Origin: an uncultured Kiloniellaceae bacterium
Lineage (GTDB): Bacteria; Pseudomonadota; Alphaproteobacteria; Kiloniellales; Kiloniellaceae
Assembly: GCA_947500035.1 (NCBI GenBank)
Contig: CANMQP010000013.1
Coordinates: forward strand, 1 to 64,000
Direction: 5' to 3'
DNA length: 64,000 bases
This document shows, piece after piece, positions 1 through 9,811 of the stretch. The translations under genes were made by a program, and so were the position numbers. How positions within the stretch are numbered: position 1 is the first letter of the stretch; every line of letters starts with the position of its first letter. The notes under the pieces were generated by a model, which was not told the DNA's origin, did no database searches, and saw nothing but the letters and a program-made list of their open reading frames with translations.

Positions 1-288
1 GGCTCCTACACTCTTACGCATAGTTGTGTAACACAAGATGCGCAAAGCATAGGCCCATACATGAGACAATACATACCCCACACAGACCGCCGACCGCGCA
101 TCCCTTCCAAATCATATTCACTATGTCAAAGAACAGGCAACACGGCGTCCAATCTCCTTGCCGGTTCGATCCGGCGAGGCGACCCAGCCCCGTGCTGCGG
201 GGCGGGTTATATGCCTGAGGCCCTAGGGTGTCAAACCCTTTTGTTGCATTTTTTTTGCCCTCATCAGACAAACCGAAGACAAGATACC

Positions 289-315
289 AAAAGCCTAGGA
301 TTTATGGGCTTTTTT
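289..315. terminator. possible terminator hairpin in the gene-free left end
   Basis: A 7-bp stem (AAAAGCC paired with GGCTTTT, loop of about 11 bases) is followed by a run of T on the plus strand. It could be the end of a transcript from the left, but no gene is seen for it. The rest of positions 1-580 holds no ORF with good coding character, and I see no tRNA or other structured RNA there. Confidence 0.3.
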
Positions 316-580
316 GGCAAAATCGCCATTCGGTCTAACGGCTTTGGGGCAGATCAGCACCGCGGAAACGGCGCTGCTTTCGTAGAAAGGAAATGGCGAC
401 TCGCCAGGTTCTTTTCAAGACCGATTCTGGAACCCGCAACAGCAGGTCCATTCCAGGTGGTCATCTCTCGGAATTTCACGCCTTAAAGTCATTGTCCGGC
501 ACGCAAATCCCTTCGGTACATTCGAAGAAGTGCTTCTTTACTGCTAGTTTGATCCGGCAACCGCTAAGAGGAGAGCCGCT

Positions 581-1759
581 GTGAGCAAGATCGACCGAAT
601 CGAGATTCATGAGTTCACCTTTGACGTCGAGAATCTCGGTCTCGAGAGCGAATCCGAAAAGGCCGTTTACAACATCGGCTACAAACCGGGCGGTAAAATC
701 GAACTCTCGAAGTATGCCGTGGTGATTCGCGCCGACGACGGGACACGCGGCGAATACGTCACCCATTGGGTCGGCACCAAGGCTGCTTTGGCCCAAAGCC
801 TGATGATGGCCCCAAACCTGATCGGCCGGGATCCGGAGCAGCGCGAGGGCATCTTCGATGACCTCAAACGCGAGTTCCGGCAATACGACCATATGGGGCA
901 CGGTCCACTGGACATCGCCCTCTGGGACCTCGCCGGCAAGAAGTACGGGACCTCTGTCACAAAGCTGCTCGGGGGTTATCGCGAGCGCCTGCCCGCCTAT
1001 GCCAGCACATACCATGCCGACCGCTGCGGCGGCCTGGACAGCAAGGAAGCCTTCGTTGCTTTCGCCGAACAGTGCTTCGAGACCGGCTACCGGGCTTTTA
1101 AGATCCACGGCTGGCATGACGGCAACGCGCGGGAAGAAGCCGATAACGTCCGTTACATGGGGGAACAGATGGGCGACCGCATGACGCTGATGATCGACCC
1201 TGCCTGCGAGCTGCGCACCTTCGCGGATGCACTCTATGTCGGACACGCCTGTGACGACGCCGGCTTCTTCTGGCTGGAAGATCCTTTTCGCGATGCGGGC
1301 ACCTCCGCCTTCGCGCATAAAAGACTTCGGGAGAAGATCAGAACGCCTCTCTTACAGACCGAACACATCCGCGGTGTAGAGCCCAAGGCCGACTTCCTGA
1401 TCGCTGGGGGTACCGATTTCCTGCGCGCCGATCCGGAGTACGACATGGGCATTACCGGCTGCATGAAGATCGCCCACCTGGCAGAGACCATGGGGGTCGA
1501 CTGCGAGATCCACGCCTGCGGGCCCGCCCATCGGGCCTGTATGTCGGCGATGCGGAATTCGAATTTCTACGAAGTCGCCCTGGTCGGACCGGATTGCCCC
1601 AACGCCGTTCCACCGGTCTACGCCTGTGGATACAGCGACGAATTGGATGCGGTCGATGACCAGGGCTGCGTGCCCGTACCACAGGGGCCGGGCCTGGGTG
1701 TCGTTTACGACTGGGACTTCATTCAACAGAGAAGAACCGCCCTGCACTGCTTCGAGTAA
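581..1759 (+). CDS. mandelate racemase/muconate lactonizing enzyme family (enolase superfamily) protein
   Basis: A 392-aa enzyme that probably dehydrates or isomerises a sugar acid or other carboxylate by abstracting the proton alpha to the carboxylate. The enolase-superfamily machinery is visible: a K-x-H motif (K174, H176) on the second barrel strand; metal ligands D206, E233 and E261; and a D284/H311 pair like the Asp-His dyad of the mandelate racemase group. The N-terminal capping domain covers about residues 1-130. The start is GTG with AGAGGAG about 8 bases upstream. Length is normal for the family. It stands alone, with no transporter or regulator beside it, so the substrate cannot be named. 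The K-x-H variant occurs in some sugar-acid dehydratases (family knowledge, not proof). Confidence 0.85.
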   Translation: MSKIDRIEIHEFTFDVENLGLESESEKAVYNIGYKPGGKIELSKYAVVIRADDGTRGEYVTHWVGTKAALAQSLMMAPNLIGRDPEQREGIFDDLKREFRQYDHMGHGPLDIALWDLAGKKYGTSVTKLLGGYRERLPAYASTYHADRCGGLDSKEAFVAFAEQCFETGYRAFKIHGWHDGNAREEADNVRYMGEQMGDRMTLMIDPACELRTFADALYVGHACDDAGFFWLEDPFRDAGTSAFAHKRLREKIRTPLLQTEHIRGVEPKADFLIAGGTDFLRADPEYDMGITGCMKIAHLAETMGVDCEIHACGPAHRACMSAMRNSNFYEVALVGPDCPNAVPPVYACGYSDELDAVDDQGCVPVPQGPGLGVVYDWDFIQQRRTALHCFE

Positions 1760-2037
1760 CTCGATCGATGCTAATCAATCACCCCTGTGATCAATAAAGA
1801 TCGCCCCGCGACAAGCAGTTAGATCCCGCCAATTGAGCGCATGACTTATGCCGCCAATCTGCCATGCCCCAACAATAACACAGGCCAAATAGAGAGCTTA
1901 CACGGGGAAAGAGCGCTAAGGCGTTGCTTTCAATCGCAATTAACCTTGAGCCTTCATCGAAAATTAATGTATATGGTTAACCTTACAACGGGGGCCGAAA
2001 CTCGGATTCGGCTGTAGTTTTACGGAGAGTTCGAGTT

Positions 2038-3849
2038 TTGACGTTCCGCCAACCAACGAGCCCGTCTGTCCTGGGCAAAGCCACAAGCATTTTCAGCAAC
2101 GGCACTTTCCAAACGAATGGCGCCTCGCAGTTCAACCGCAAACTGCTTGCGAGCGGTATCGTCACTGCTGGCCTGATGGGCGTTTTCACCTTCGGTGTCG
2201 GCGTTTGGACCATCGGCGGATGGGTTTTCGGATCAGATTCAGCCGGCACGCAAACCGCGGAAATTGCTTCGTCCGGTCAAACCGCACCGGCGGCTGCCGG
2301 CGAGCTGGTGGTGAAGGTCACCGGGGAAAGCGGTGAAAAGCGCGCATCCGCCGAAAAACCTGAAATCACCCAGACAGCCGCGCTTGCCGAGGTCGCAGGC
2401 ACCGAGCAGAAACAGGGCGTGGTGCAGAAACAAGATGCAGGGCAGGACCAGCTCAGCGATGACGTCATCGCCCGGGCGTCGAACATCGCCTCGCAATATG
2501 CCGAAGCCCTGGTGGGAATGGGCAGCAGCGCGCAATCCATCGCAGCAACGCAGCGCCCGAAAACTCCCTCCATAGCTGAAACCCTCGATACGCCGTCCCT
2601 GGAGCCGAAGACGGTGAAGGTCTCGCGGGGCGATACCCTGATGGGCCTGATGGTCGGCGCAGGTGCAGGGCGTTCCGATGCTCATGAAGCCATCACGGCC
2701 TTGCGCGAGGTCTACAGCCCGCGCCGTTTGCGGCCCGGCCAGGAAATCGAACTGACCTTTTCCACGGTTTCAGCAAGCGACGATGAAGAAGCAAACGCGC
2801 AAGGCAGCGCCGACGACTCCAACGCTGGCGGCCTGCTGATGGGCCTCAGCCTGCAGAGCGCGGTCGATGAAATCGTTCAGGTGGCCCGCGCCGCCGCAAG
2901 CGACGACTTCGTCGCAGAAGCCATTGCCCGTCCGCTGGAACGCCAGGTTCTGCACGGCAGCGGCACCATCGACAGCAGCCTCTTTGTCGCGGCCCGCAAT
3001 GCCGGCATTCCCAACTCGGTCATGATTGAGTTGATGCGTGCCTTCAGCTATGACGTCGACTTTCAGCGTGAGATTCAGCCGGGCGACAAATTCGACCTGG
3101 TTTACGAGGCGTTCTACGACAACGAAGGCAAGATGGCGAAGACCGGCAACATTCTGGTCGCATCACTGTCCCTGTCCGGCACGCCGCTCAATCTCTACAG
3201 CTTCACACCATCCAGCGGCTTCACCGACTTTTTCGACGAAAAGGGTCAGGCCGTACGCAAAGCCCTGCTTCGGACACCGGTGGACGGCGCCCGCCTTTCT
3301 TCGGGCTTCGGCCGCCGCAAGCACCCGATCCTGGGTTACACCCGGATGCACAAAGGCCTCGATTTCGCCGCTCCAAGCGGCACGCCGATCTACGCCGCAG
3401 GTGACGGTGTCATCGAGCGGATCGGCCGGAATGGCGGTTATGGCAAGTACATCCGTATTCGCCACCACTCTGGCTATAAGACCGCCTATGCGCACATGAA
3501 GAGCTATGGCAAGGGTGTCAAGAAGGGCAAGCGCGTCAAGCAGGGGCAGGTCATCGGCTACGTCGGCACCACGGGCCGTTCGACCGGACCGCACCTGCAT
3601 TATGAGGTTCTGCTCAACGACAAGCAGGTCAATCCTCGCAAGATCAAACTGCCGGCCGGCGAAAAGCTGAAGAAGCAAGACCTGAAAAACTTCCAGGCGC
3701 ACCGCGCCGACATGGATCAGTTGCGTCAGGACATCATCGCGGGCAACGCCCAGATCGTTCAGGCCGACCCTGCGAACTGCAACGGTGGTCAAGCGGTGGA
3801 TGAGAGCGGCGCCGCAACAGCGAGTGCCGCAAGCCCTAACGGCTGCTAA
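2038..3849 (+). CDS. M23 family metallopeptidase with LysM-like domain
   Basis: A 603-aa envelope protein predicted to cleave peptidoglycan cross-links or act in a divisome/elongasome complex. It starts at TTG with GGAGAG upstream. One membrane segment lies at about residues 38-62, followed by a long Ala/Gln/Glu-rich linker. A LysM/OapA-like domain (VSRGDTL, about 192-242) comes next, then the C-terminal peptidase M23 (LytM) domain at about 413-545. The zinc ligands H438 and D442 (HKGLD) and the H519-x-H521 (HLH) motif are intact, so it should be catalytically active, unlike degenerate LytM activators such as EnvC. The C-terminus beyond 560 is low-complexity and ends in a Cys. It sits alone between non-operonic neighbours. 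Confidence 0.9.
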   Translation: MTFRQPTSPSVLGKATSIFSNGTFQTNGASQFNRKLLASGIVTAGLMGVFTFGVGVWTIGGWVFGSDSAGTQTAEIASSGQTAPAAAGELVVKVTGESGEKRASAEKPEITQTAALAEVAGTEQKQGVVQKQDAGQDQLSDDVIARASNIASQYAEALVGMGSSAQSIAATQRPKTPSIAETLDTPSLEPKTVKVSRGDTLMGLMVGAGAGRSDAHEAITALREVYSPRRLRPGQEIELTFSTVSASDDEEANAQGSADDSNAGGLLMGLSLQSAVDEIVQVARAAASDDFVAEAIARPLERQVLHGSGTIDSSLFVAARNAGIPNSVMIELMRAFSYDVDFQREIQPGDKFDLVYEAFYDNEGKMAKTGNILVASLSLSGTPLNLYSFTPSSGFTDFFDEKGQAVRKALLRTPVDGARLSSGFGRRKHPILGYTRMHKGLDFAAPSGTPIYAAGDGVIERIGRNGGYGKYIRIRHHSGYKTAYAHMKSYGKGVKKGKRVKQGQVIGYVGTTGRSTGPHLHYEVLLNDKQVNPRKIKLPAGEKLKKQDLKNFQAHRADMDQLRQDIIAGNAQIVQADPANCNGGQAVDESGAATASAASPNGC

Positions 3850-4069
3850 TCGAGTCCTGCCGATCCAGCGTGCCATACAGCTCAGCTTATGGACTGTGGA
3901 AGCTTCAGCCGCCGGTTCTTGATCCGCGTGGTAGGGGCCAAACATGATCTGATTTCCGGCGAACCTGAACGTCAGATGAACGGCGCATTCACCAAGGGCT
4001 CAGCTCCAACTCCCTAACATCTCGATCACAGTCCTCAACAGGGATCGCGATGTTTTGGGAGCAAGAGCG

Positions 4070-4612
4070 ATGAAGCGTATTACAACACCTGTCCTTTGCC
4101 TTCTGCTGGGAGTCATTTTGGCATTTACCGCCCTGCTTGACGCGTCAGGCGCACGTGCGGACTCCTGGGCGGACTCCTGGGATGACGACGATGACCGGCC
4201 AGGCTACCGGCAGAGTGCGTGGCATCCTCGCGAGGCGCATCGCGGCAAAGAACGTTTCCATAAACACAAACACGGCCATAAACATGCTCATGGGCATAAA
4301 CATGGGCATCGGCACGGACGCGGGCCGCACCGCGGCCATTGGTCAGATGATGCGGCTTACATTCACGATAATTTCGAGTACGACGAAGTTGACAGCCGCC
4401 CACTGGATATCCGGCCGGAGACCGCGGCCGTCTGGCGCAATCCACCAGAGCCTATCGGGCCTGACCAGAGCCTATCCATTCCATCTGAAGAACTCGGGGC
4501 AGGCCCCTGCCGGGAGTACACCGCCACGGCACGGATTGCAGGGCGCGAGCAGCAGATCTATGGCCGGGCCTGCCGCCAGCCGGATGGAGCCTGGAAGTTT
4601 GAGCCGGAATAG
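4070..4612 (+). CDS. exported His-rich protein with a C-terminal surface-antigen-like motif
   Basis: A 180-aa protein with a clear Sec signal peptide (MKRITT, then a hydrophobic core, cleavage after GARA). I chose the ATG at 4070, which has GGGAG about 9 bases upstream; the in-frame TTG at 4055 would only add five residues before the signal peptide. Residues about 55-95 are an extreme His/Lys/Gly stretch of repeated HKHGH-type units, a likely metal-binding segment. The C-terminus (CREY...RACRQPDGAW) resembles the end of the short 17-kDa/RT0821-type outer membrane lipoproteins, with two cysteines about 25 residues apart. No lipobox was found at the predicted cleavage site. A role in periplasmic nickel, zinc or copper buffering is a guess. 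Confidence 0.7.
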   Translation: MKRITTPVLCLLLGVILAFTALLDASGARADSWADSWDDDDDRPGYRQSAWHPREAHRGKERFHKHKHGHKHAHGHKHGHRHGRGPHRGHWSDDAAYIHDNFEYDEVDSRPLDIRPETAAVWRNPPEPIGPDQSLSIPSEELGAGPCREYTATARIAGREQQIYGRACRQPDGAWKFEPE

Positions 4613-4630
4613 TGCTTCGCCGGCTCAAAC
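4597..4630. terminator. perfect 11-bp hairpin between convergent genes
   Basis: GTTTGAGCCGG and its exact reverse complement flank a 12-base loop that contains the stop codon of the His-rich gene. clpB ends 18 bases further on the other strand. There is no long T tract, so it may be a bidirectional terminator or an mRNA end-stabilising structure. Confidence 0.45.
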
Positions 4631-4647
4631 AGTCCCGTTTGCGGACC

Positions 4648-7239
4648 TTAAGCGGCTGCCACCAACTCACCATTGATGGTCAGGCCGCTTTCGTCCGTGG
4701 AGACATGGACCGTATCACCCTCGGCGATCTTGCCCCCGAGAATCATACCTGCCAGCGGGTTCTGTAGTTCGCGCTGGATCACGCGCTTCAGAGGACGCGC
4801 GCCGTAGACCGGGTCATACCCCTTGTCGGCCAGCCAGGCCAGGGCCTGCCCGTCCAGATCCAGCGTGATCTTGCGCTCAATGAGCATCTTGTGCAGGCGC
4901 GCAAGCTGGACTTCGACGATACCACTCATCTGATCGCGGGTCAGGCGGTGGAACAGCAGGGTCTCGTCCAAACGGTTCAGGAACTCAGGCCGGAAAGACG
5001 CCCGGACAACCTCCATCACCTGGTCACGCACCTCATCGCTGTCATGGCCCTCGGACTGTGCCGCGAGAATCTCGCCGCCCAGATTGGAGGTCATGATGAT
5101 CAGCGTGTTCTTGAAGTCGACGGTCCGGCCCTGCCCATCGGTCAGGCGACCGTCGTCCAGGACCTGAAGCAAAACGTTGAAGACATCCGGGTGCGCTTTT
5201 TCAATCTCATCGAGGAGCACGACCTGATAGGGCCGCCGACGCACGCCCTCGGTCAGGGCGCCGCCCTCTTCGTAGCCGACATAGCCCGGCGGAGCGCCGA
5301 TCATCCGCGCCACGCTGTGCTTTTCCATGTACTCCGACATATCGATCCGCAACATGGCGGTCTCGTCATCGAACAGAAACTGCGCGAGCGCCTTGGTCAG
5401 TTCGGTCTTACCGACACCGGTCGGCCCGAGGAACAGGAAGGAGCCAATCGGACGATCCGGATCCTGCAATCCGGCCCGCGCCCGGCGGACTGCATTGGAA
5501 ACCGCGGAAATCGCCTCGTCCTGGCCAATCACCCGTGCGCCCAGCATGGATTCCATGCGCAGAAGCTTGTCACGTTCACCTTCGAGCATCTTATCGACCG
5601 GGATACCGGTCCAGCGGGAGACCACGGCGGCAATATCGCTCTGCGTGACCTCTTCGTTCAGCATCTTGCGGCCTTCGGCATTCTGCGATTCGTCCAGCTG
5701 CCGCTCGAGGTCGGGAATCACGCCATACATCAGCTCACCGGCGCGCTGAAGCTGTCCCTGCCGCTGCGCAATCTCCAACTCGCCGCGCGCGTGATCCAGC
5801 TGCTCCTTGAGCTTTTGCGCGCCCGCAAGTTTATTCTTTTCCGCGGTCCAGCGCGCCGTGAGTTCAGCCGACTGCTTCTCCAGATCGCCGATCTCGGTTT
5901 CGAGCTTCTTCAACCGCTCCTTGGAGGCTTCGTCGCTTTCCTTGCCCAACGCGGCCTCTTCAATCTTCAACTGAATGAGACGCCGGTCCAGTTCGTCGAT
6001 CTCCTCCGGTTTGGAGTCGACCTCCATGCGCAGCCGGCTACCGGCCTCATCCACCAGATCGATGGCCTTATCGGGCAGGAAACGGTCCGAAATGTAGCGG
6101 TTCGAGAGCGTCGCCGCGGCGACGATCGCCGCGTCGGTCATCCGCACGCCATGGTGCAGCTCGTACTTTTCCTTCAGGCCGCGCAGGATGGATACGGTTT
6201 CCTCAACCGAGGGCTCGCTGACGACCACGGGCTGGAAGCGGCGTGCGAGAGCTGCGTCTTTTTCAATATGCTTGCGGTATTCGTCCAGTGTGGTCGCGCC
6301 GACACAGTGCAGTTCCCCGCGCGCCAGCGCAGGCTTGAGCATGTTGGAGGCATCCATGGCGCCATCGGCCTTACCCGCCCCGACAAGGGTATGCAACTCG
6401 TCGATAAAAACGACAATTTCACCACCGGCTTCAGCGATTTCGTGCAGCACCGCTTTCAAGCGCTCTTCAAACTCGCCCCGGAATTTGGCACCGGCGATCA
6501 TGGCGCCGAGATCCAGCGACATGAGTTGTTTGTCTTTCAGGGTCTCGGGAACGTCGCCGTTGACGATGCGCTGGGCCAGGCCCTCGACAATCGCCGTTTT
6601 ACCCACGCCGGGTTCACCAATGAGAACCGGGTTGTTTTTGGTCCGCCGGGAAAGCACCTGCACCGTCCGGCGGATCTCTTCATCGCGGCCGATCACCGGG
6701 TCCAGCTTGCCTTCGCGGGCCGCTGCGGTCAGGTCCTGCGCATATTTCTTCAGCGCATCATAATTGTCTTCGGCGGAGGCCGACTCAGCCTTGCGGCCCT
6801 TACGGATGTCGTTGATCGCGGTATTGAGTTTCTGCGGCGTCACGCCTGACTCTTTCAAAGCCTTGCCGCTCGCGGTTCCCTCCGACATGGCAAGCGCCAG
6901 CAGCAGACGCTCGACCGTGACATAGCTGTCACCGGCCTTATCAGCGACCTGCTGCGCCTGATCCATCAAGCGCGCAAACTCGGGAGTCAGGTACATCTGT
7001 CCTGAACCGCTGCCCTCGACTTTCGGCATCTTACCCAGGTCGAGTTCAACCAGTTCCAGGCACTTGGCGGGGTCACCGCCGGCGGCAGCAATCAGCTTGG
7101 CAACCGTGCCCTCCCGGTCATCCAACAGGGTTTTCAGCAGGTGTTCCGGGGTCAGACGCTGATGATTGCTGCGCAGCGCCAAGCCTTGCGCGGCCTCGAT
7201 AAAGCCTCGGGCCCGATCGGTAAACTTGTTCAAATCCAT
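4648..7239 (-). CDS. clpB: ATP-dependent chaperone ClpB
   Basis: An 863-aa Hsp100 disaggregase that works with DnaK to extract proteins from aggregates in the cytoplasm. The N domain covers about 1-145. The first AAA+ module has Walker A GEPGVGKT near 208-215. A long coiled-coil middle domain (about 400-525) marks it as ClpB rather than ClpA/ClpC. The second AAA+ module has GPTGVGKT near 604-611 and the usual C-terminal D2-small domain. I chose the ATG at 7239 (MDLNKFT), which has GGGAGG 10 bases upstream; an in-frame ATG 14 codons earlier is unlikely. A sigma-32-type promoter lies about 130 bases upstream. It is convergent with the His-rich gene and divergent from the MOSC gene. Confidence 0.98.
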   Translation of the reverse strand: MDLNKFTDRARGFIEAAQGLALRSNHQRLTPEHLLKTLLDDREGTVAKLIAAAGGDPAKCLELVELDLGKMPKVEGSGSGQMYLTPEFARLMDQAQQVADKAGDSYVTVERLLLALAMSEGTASGKALKESGVTPQKLNTAINDIRKGRKAESASAEDNYDALKKYAQDLTAAAREGKLDPVIGRDEEIRRTVQVLSRRTKNNPVLIGEPGVGKTAIVEGLAQRIVNGDVPETLKDKQLMSLDLGAMIAGAKFRGEFEERLKAVLHEIAEAGGEIVVFIDELHTLVGAGKADGAMDASNMLKPALARGELHCVGATTLDEYRKHIEKDAALARRFQPVVVSEPSVEETVSILRGLKEKYELHHGVRMTDAAIVAAATLSNRYISDRFLPDKAIDLVDEAGSRLRMEVDSKPEEIDELDRRLIQLKIEEAALGKESDEASKERLKKLETEIGDLEKQSAELTARWTAEKNKLAGAQKLKEQLDHARGELEIAQRQGQLQRAGELMYGVIPDLERQLDESQNAEGRKMLNEEVTQSDIAAVVSRWTGIPVDKMLEGERDKLLRMESMLGARVIGQDEAISAVSNAVRRARAGLQDPDRPIGSFLFLGPTGVGKTELTKALAQFLFDDETAMLRIDMSEYMEKHSVARMIGAPPGYVGYEEGGALTEGVRRRPYQVVLLDEIEKAHPDVFNVLLQVLDDGRLTDGQGRTVDFKNTLIIMTSNLGGEILAAQSEGHDSDEVRDQVMEVVRASFRPEFLNRLDETLLFHRLTRDQMSGIVEVQLARLHKMLIERKITLDLDGQALAWLADKGYDPVYGARPLKRVIQRELQNPLAGMILGGKIAEGDTVHVSTDESGLTINGELVAAA

Positions 7240-7372
7240 ATAAGGTGCCTCCCTCGTCCGTGCCCGATCCATGCGGCCCACAGTCGACGATACAAAGGGT
7301 TTCTCTGACCGTGCCCGCAGGATAGCAGCACACGGTAACCACGACGTTGATCAACATCACCCGTCACACAGC

Positions 7373-7401
7373 ATATGGGACTGTTGCAGAAAAGACACAA
7401 G
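7373..7401 (-). promoter_or_regulatory. heat-shock (sigma-32/RpoH) type promoter for clpB
   Basis: Read on the minus strand, CTTGTGT is followed after 15 bases by CCCATAT. This matches the RpoH consensus CTTGAAA-(11-16)-CCCATNT at the key CTTG and at all defined positions of the -10 element. Transcription would begin near 7365, giving a clpB leader of about 125 bases. Positions 7402-7670 contain no gene, and I see no other clear signal there apart from the ribosome site of the MOSC gene. Confidence 0.65.
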
Positions 7402-7670
7402 ATGTGAATCACACTATTTCAACCTGACTTCCAGTCTTTGCCTTTGTCCAAAGCAGCCAACTCACAATTGGACCTTATCTCTTTGAATTGTTAGGGTTCC
7501 TGCCTTCAGAAGGAAAATCCGGCATTTCAAAGCGAATTCCAGCGGATCACTATCCGCATCGATAGCTGCTACCGATAGAGCGGTCCGGAAAGACACGGCA
7601 TCGCCACGCGGGACTTTTATTGGAGAGCCGGCGTTTTTTGAAAGAAAAGACATACAAGGAGCGCCGTTCG

Positions 7671-8426
7671 ATGGCGATCAAGATCACAGATATTGTCCGC
7701 TATCCGGTCAAGGGAATGTCCGGAGAGCATCTTCAGGACGTTGATTTGACCGCAGGGCTGGGCTTACCCGATGACCGCCGCTTTGCCCTGTCGCACGGTT
7801 CGACAGCCTTCGACATCAAAGCACCGCAATGGATGCCGAAAGCCAACTTCCTGATGCTGGCGAAGAACGAGAAGCTTGCTCAATTGCAGACCAGGTTCGA
7901 TTCGGACAGCGGTCAATTGACGATCGAGCGCGGTGGCAAGCAGGTCGTGGCCGGAAAGATCACCGAACCCATGGGCCGTACGATCGTTGCGCAGTTTTTC
8001 GCGGGTTTCCTGGGTGACCAGGCCCGTGGCGCGCCGAAGTTGATCGAAGCGCCGGGCCATATGTTCAGCGACGTGCGCGAAAAATGCGTCTCGATCATCA
8101 ACATCGCCTCCATCAAAGATCTCGAGCGGGTCGCACGCAGCGACCTCGATCCGTTACGCTTCCGCGGCAATGTCATGATCGAGGGCGCGCGGCCCTGGCA
8201 GGAATTTGACTGGGTCGGTCAGGAGATCGAGATCTCGGGCGTTCGCCTGAAGGTCCTGAGCAAAATCCGGCGCTGCCCCGCGACCAGCGTCAATCCCTCG
8301 ACGGCAGAACGGGATATCAACGTCCCACAGACGCTCCAACGCGGCTTTGGTCATGTCCATATGGGCATTTACGCCGAGGTTCTGAACGACGGCAGGATAT
8401 CGGTCGGCGACAGCCTGGAGGCATAA
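7671..8426 (+). CDS. MOSC domain-containing protein
   Basis: A 251-aa protein of the YcbX/mARC type, thought to handle sulfur from or on the molybdenum cofactor. The N-terminal MOSC beta-barrel begins directly with the family signature (I-V-R-Y-P-V-K-G-M at about 8-16). The MOSC domain proper covers about 120-250, with the conserved CPATSVNP segment that carries its cysteine, and GHVHMGIYAEV near the end. The ATG at 7671 has AAGGAG 9 bases upstream and is preferred over upstream in-frame codons. No ferredoxin domain is fused, unlike E. coli YcbX, so it would need a separate electron donor if it is a reductase. It is monocistronic. Confidence 0.85.
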   Translation: MAIKITDIVRYPVKGMSGEHLQDVDLTAGLGLPDDRRFALSHGSTAFDIKAPQWMPKANFLMLAKNEKLAQLQTRFDSDSGQLTIERGGKQVVAGKITEPMGRTIVAQFFAGFLGDQARGAPKLIEAPGHMFSDVREKCVSIINIASIKDLERVARSDLDPLRFRGNVMIEGARPWQEFDWVGQEIEISGVRLKVLSKIRRCPATSVNPSTAERDINVPQTLQRGFGHVHMGIYAEVLNDGRISVGDSLEA

Positions 8427-8533
8427 AGCAGATCAAGTCTAGATAGAACGCCTTCGGCGACCTGCCGGACTTGTGAACCTTCCCTACCCGTAAGGATTAG
8501 ATCTGCCTCAGATCCTTCGCTGCCCTCTGAACA

Positions 8534-8580
8534 TAAAAAGGCTCCGTCAGGTCATCAACAGAGTGACATGACGGAGCCTT
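8534..8580 (-). terminator. rho-independent terminator after the DUF4167 gene
   Basis: A 12-bp GC-rich stem (AAGGCTCCGTCA and its exact complement) with a loop of about 19 bases. On the minus strand it runs into TTTTT, as expected for the end of the long minus-strand run that finishes with the DUF4167 gene. On the plus strand it lacks a T tract, though it also lies downstream of the MOSC gene. Confidence 0.8.
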
Positions 8581-8628
8581 GAGAACCTGGGCATCCGCAA
8601 TCACGTGAACGCTGTAATGTTCGAGCCG

Positions 8629-9639
8629 TCAGGCGTTTGCTGCGTTCGGTCCCTCGGAAGTCGCATCGTCGCCTTCCGCCGCGGGTGCGGTCTCGACCAC
8701 CACCTTGCGAGGGCGTCCACGGCGCTTGGGAGCCGGGGCGGCTTCCGCAGCGTCGGGCGCAGGTGCTGTCTCGCCGCCAGGGCTGTCCTCGGACGAGGCC
8801 GTGCTTTGCACCTCTTCGACGGGCCGCTTGCGAGGCCGGCCGCGGCGGCGCGGTGTCGGCGCCTCTTCAGCAGGGTTGTCCAACGGCACAATCGCGGCCG
8901 GGATGCTGTCTTCAAGCGATGGTCCCGACGCATCCGAAGCGGGCGGCGGCTCGTCCTGGCGTGAAGCCACCTGCCTCGGCGCGGTTTGCTCTGACCGCCC
9001 CGAAGAGTCGGACGCTTCAGCAGATCTGGACCTGTTCCGGTCACCATAGCGGCCACCCCGGGATCGGCGTGGCCCCTCGCGCCCGTCAAGCGGCAGCTCA
9101 TTTTGTGAAGCACGGTCCGATGCTACCACTCCGCTGCCAAGCGCAATATCCGGCTGCGGCTCGAGTCCTGGCACTTCTGCATCGTCCCTTGCGGGACCAC
9201 GGCTGCGACGATCCTGATGATTGCGTCCCGACCGGTCCGAGCGGTCATGCCGCTCCTGTTGACTGCGCCCGGACTGATTGCCGTGGGGCAGAACCTGATT
9301 GCCTTCAACATCGGCGGTTTGCTGCGGCGCTGTGCTCGACTGCGGGCCGTGCGCCCGCTGAGATCCCGGCGATTCAGGGTCAGTGCTGTCATTCACGATG
9401 CGATAGTAGTGCTCGGCATGCTGATAATAAGCTTCCGCAGCAATCCTATCGCTGGCCGAAGTCGCATCCCGCGCAAGTCCGATATACTTTTCGTATACCT
9501 GACTCGCGTTGCCACGAATCCGGCCATCGGGACCGTTGCTGTCATATGTACCAGAGCGACTCTGGCCACCACCGTGCTGTTTGCGGTTGTTCGTACGACC
9601 GCGCGGTCGCCGACCGCCATTAGAATTTTGCTGTCTCAT
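8629..9639 (-). CDS. DUF4167 domain-containing protein with two AT-hook-like motifs
   Basis: A 336-aa, highly charged, mostly disordered protein. The N-terminal 80 residues are the DUF4167 core: an RGR/Asn-rich start, then NASQVYEKYIGLARDA and the HAEHYYRI helix. Alphaproteobacteria keep this gene next to prmC and prfA, as here. The middle is Ser/Arg/Asp-rich. The C-terminus carries two near-identical basic motifs, RRRGRPRKRP at about 264-273 and KRRGRPRKVV at about 305-314, which match the GRP core of AT-hook DNA-binding peptides. This suggests nucleic-acid binding, possibly nucleoid- or ribosome-related; the function is not established. The start has only a weak ribosome site. Confidence 0.85.
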   Translation of the reverse strand: MRQQNSNGGRRPRGRTNNRKQHGGGQSRSGTYDSNGPDGRIRGNASQVYEKYIGLARDATSASDRIAAEAYYQHAEHYYRIVNDSTDPESPGSQRAHGPQSSTAPQQTADVEGNQVLPHGNQSGRSQQERHDRSDRSGRNHQDRRSRGPARDDAEVPGLEPQPDIALGSGVVASDRASQNELPLDGREGPRRSRGGRYGDRNRSRSAEASDSSGRSEQTAPRQVASRQDEPPPASDASGPSLEDSIPAAIVPLDNPAEEAPTPRRRGRPRKRPVEEVQSTASSEDSPGGETAPAPDAAEAAPAPKRRGRPRKVVVETAPAAEGDDATSEGPNAANA

Positions 9640-9811
9640 CGTTCACTTACTTAAGAACGGAATAAATGCCGCTCGCATCACTGTCTTCGCTTCGAAAGCT
9701 CAGTCTAGCGAGATTGAACCACGCACACTTTTCAGGATCGTGGGGCGCCCCTAGGACGCGAGAGCAATTGCTCGGCGAATTCAAACTAGCGGTCCGACTC
9801 CCCATTTCCAA

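Noticed and set aside
161-176. tRNA-like T-arm (GCCGG-TTCGAT-CCGGC)
   Set aside because: The loop has six bases, not seven, and no anticodon arm or acceptor stem fits around it.
14-271. 85-aa Cys-rich minus-strand ORF at the left edge
   Set aside because: No ribosome site, no family resemblance and poor codon pattern; judged chance.
4891-6849. 652-codon open frame on the plus strand
   Set aside because: It is exactly antisense to clpB; the high GC third positions of clpB keep the opposite frame open. The protein has no family features.
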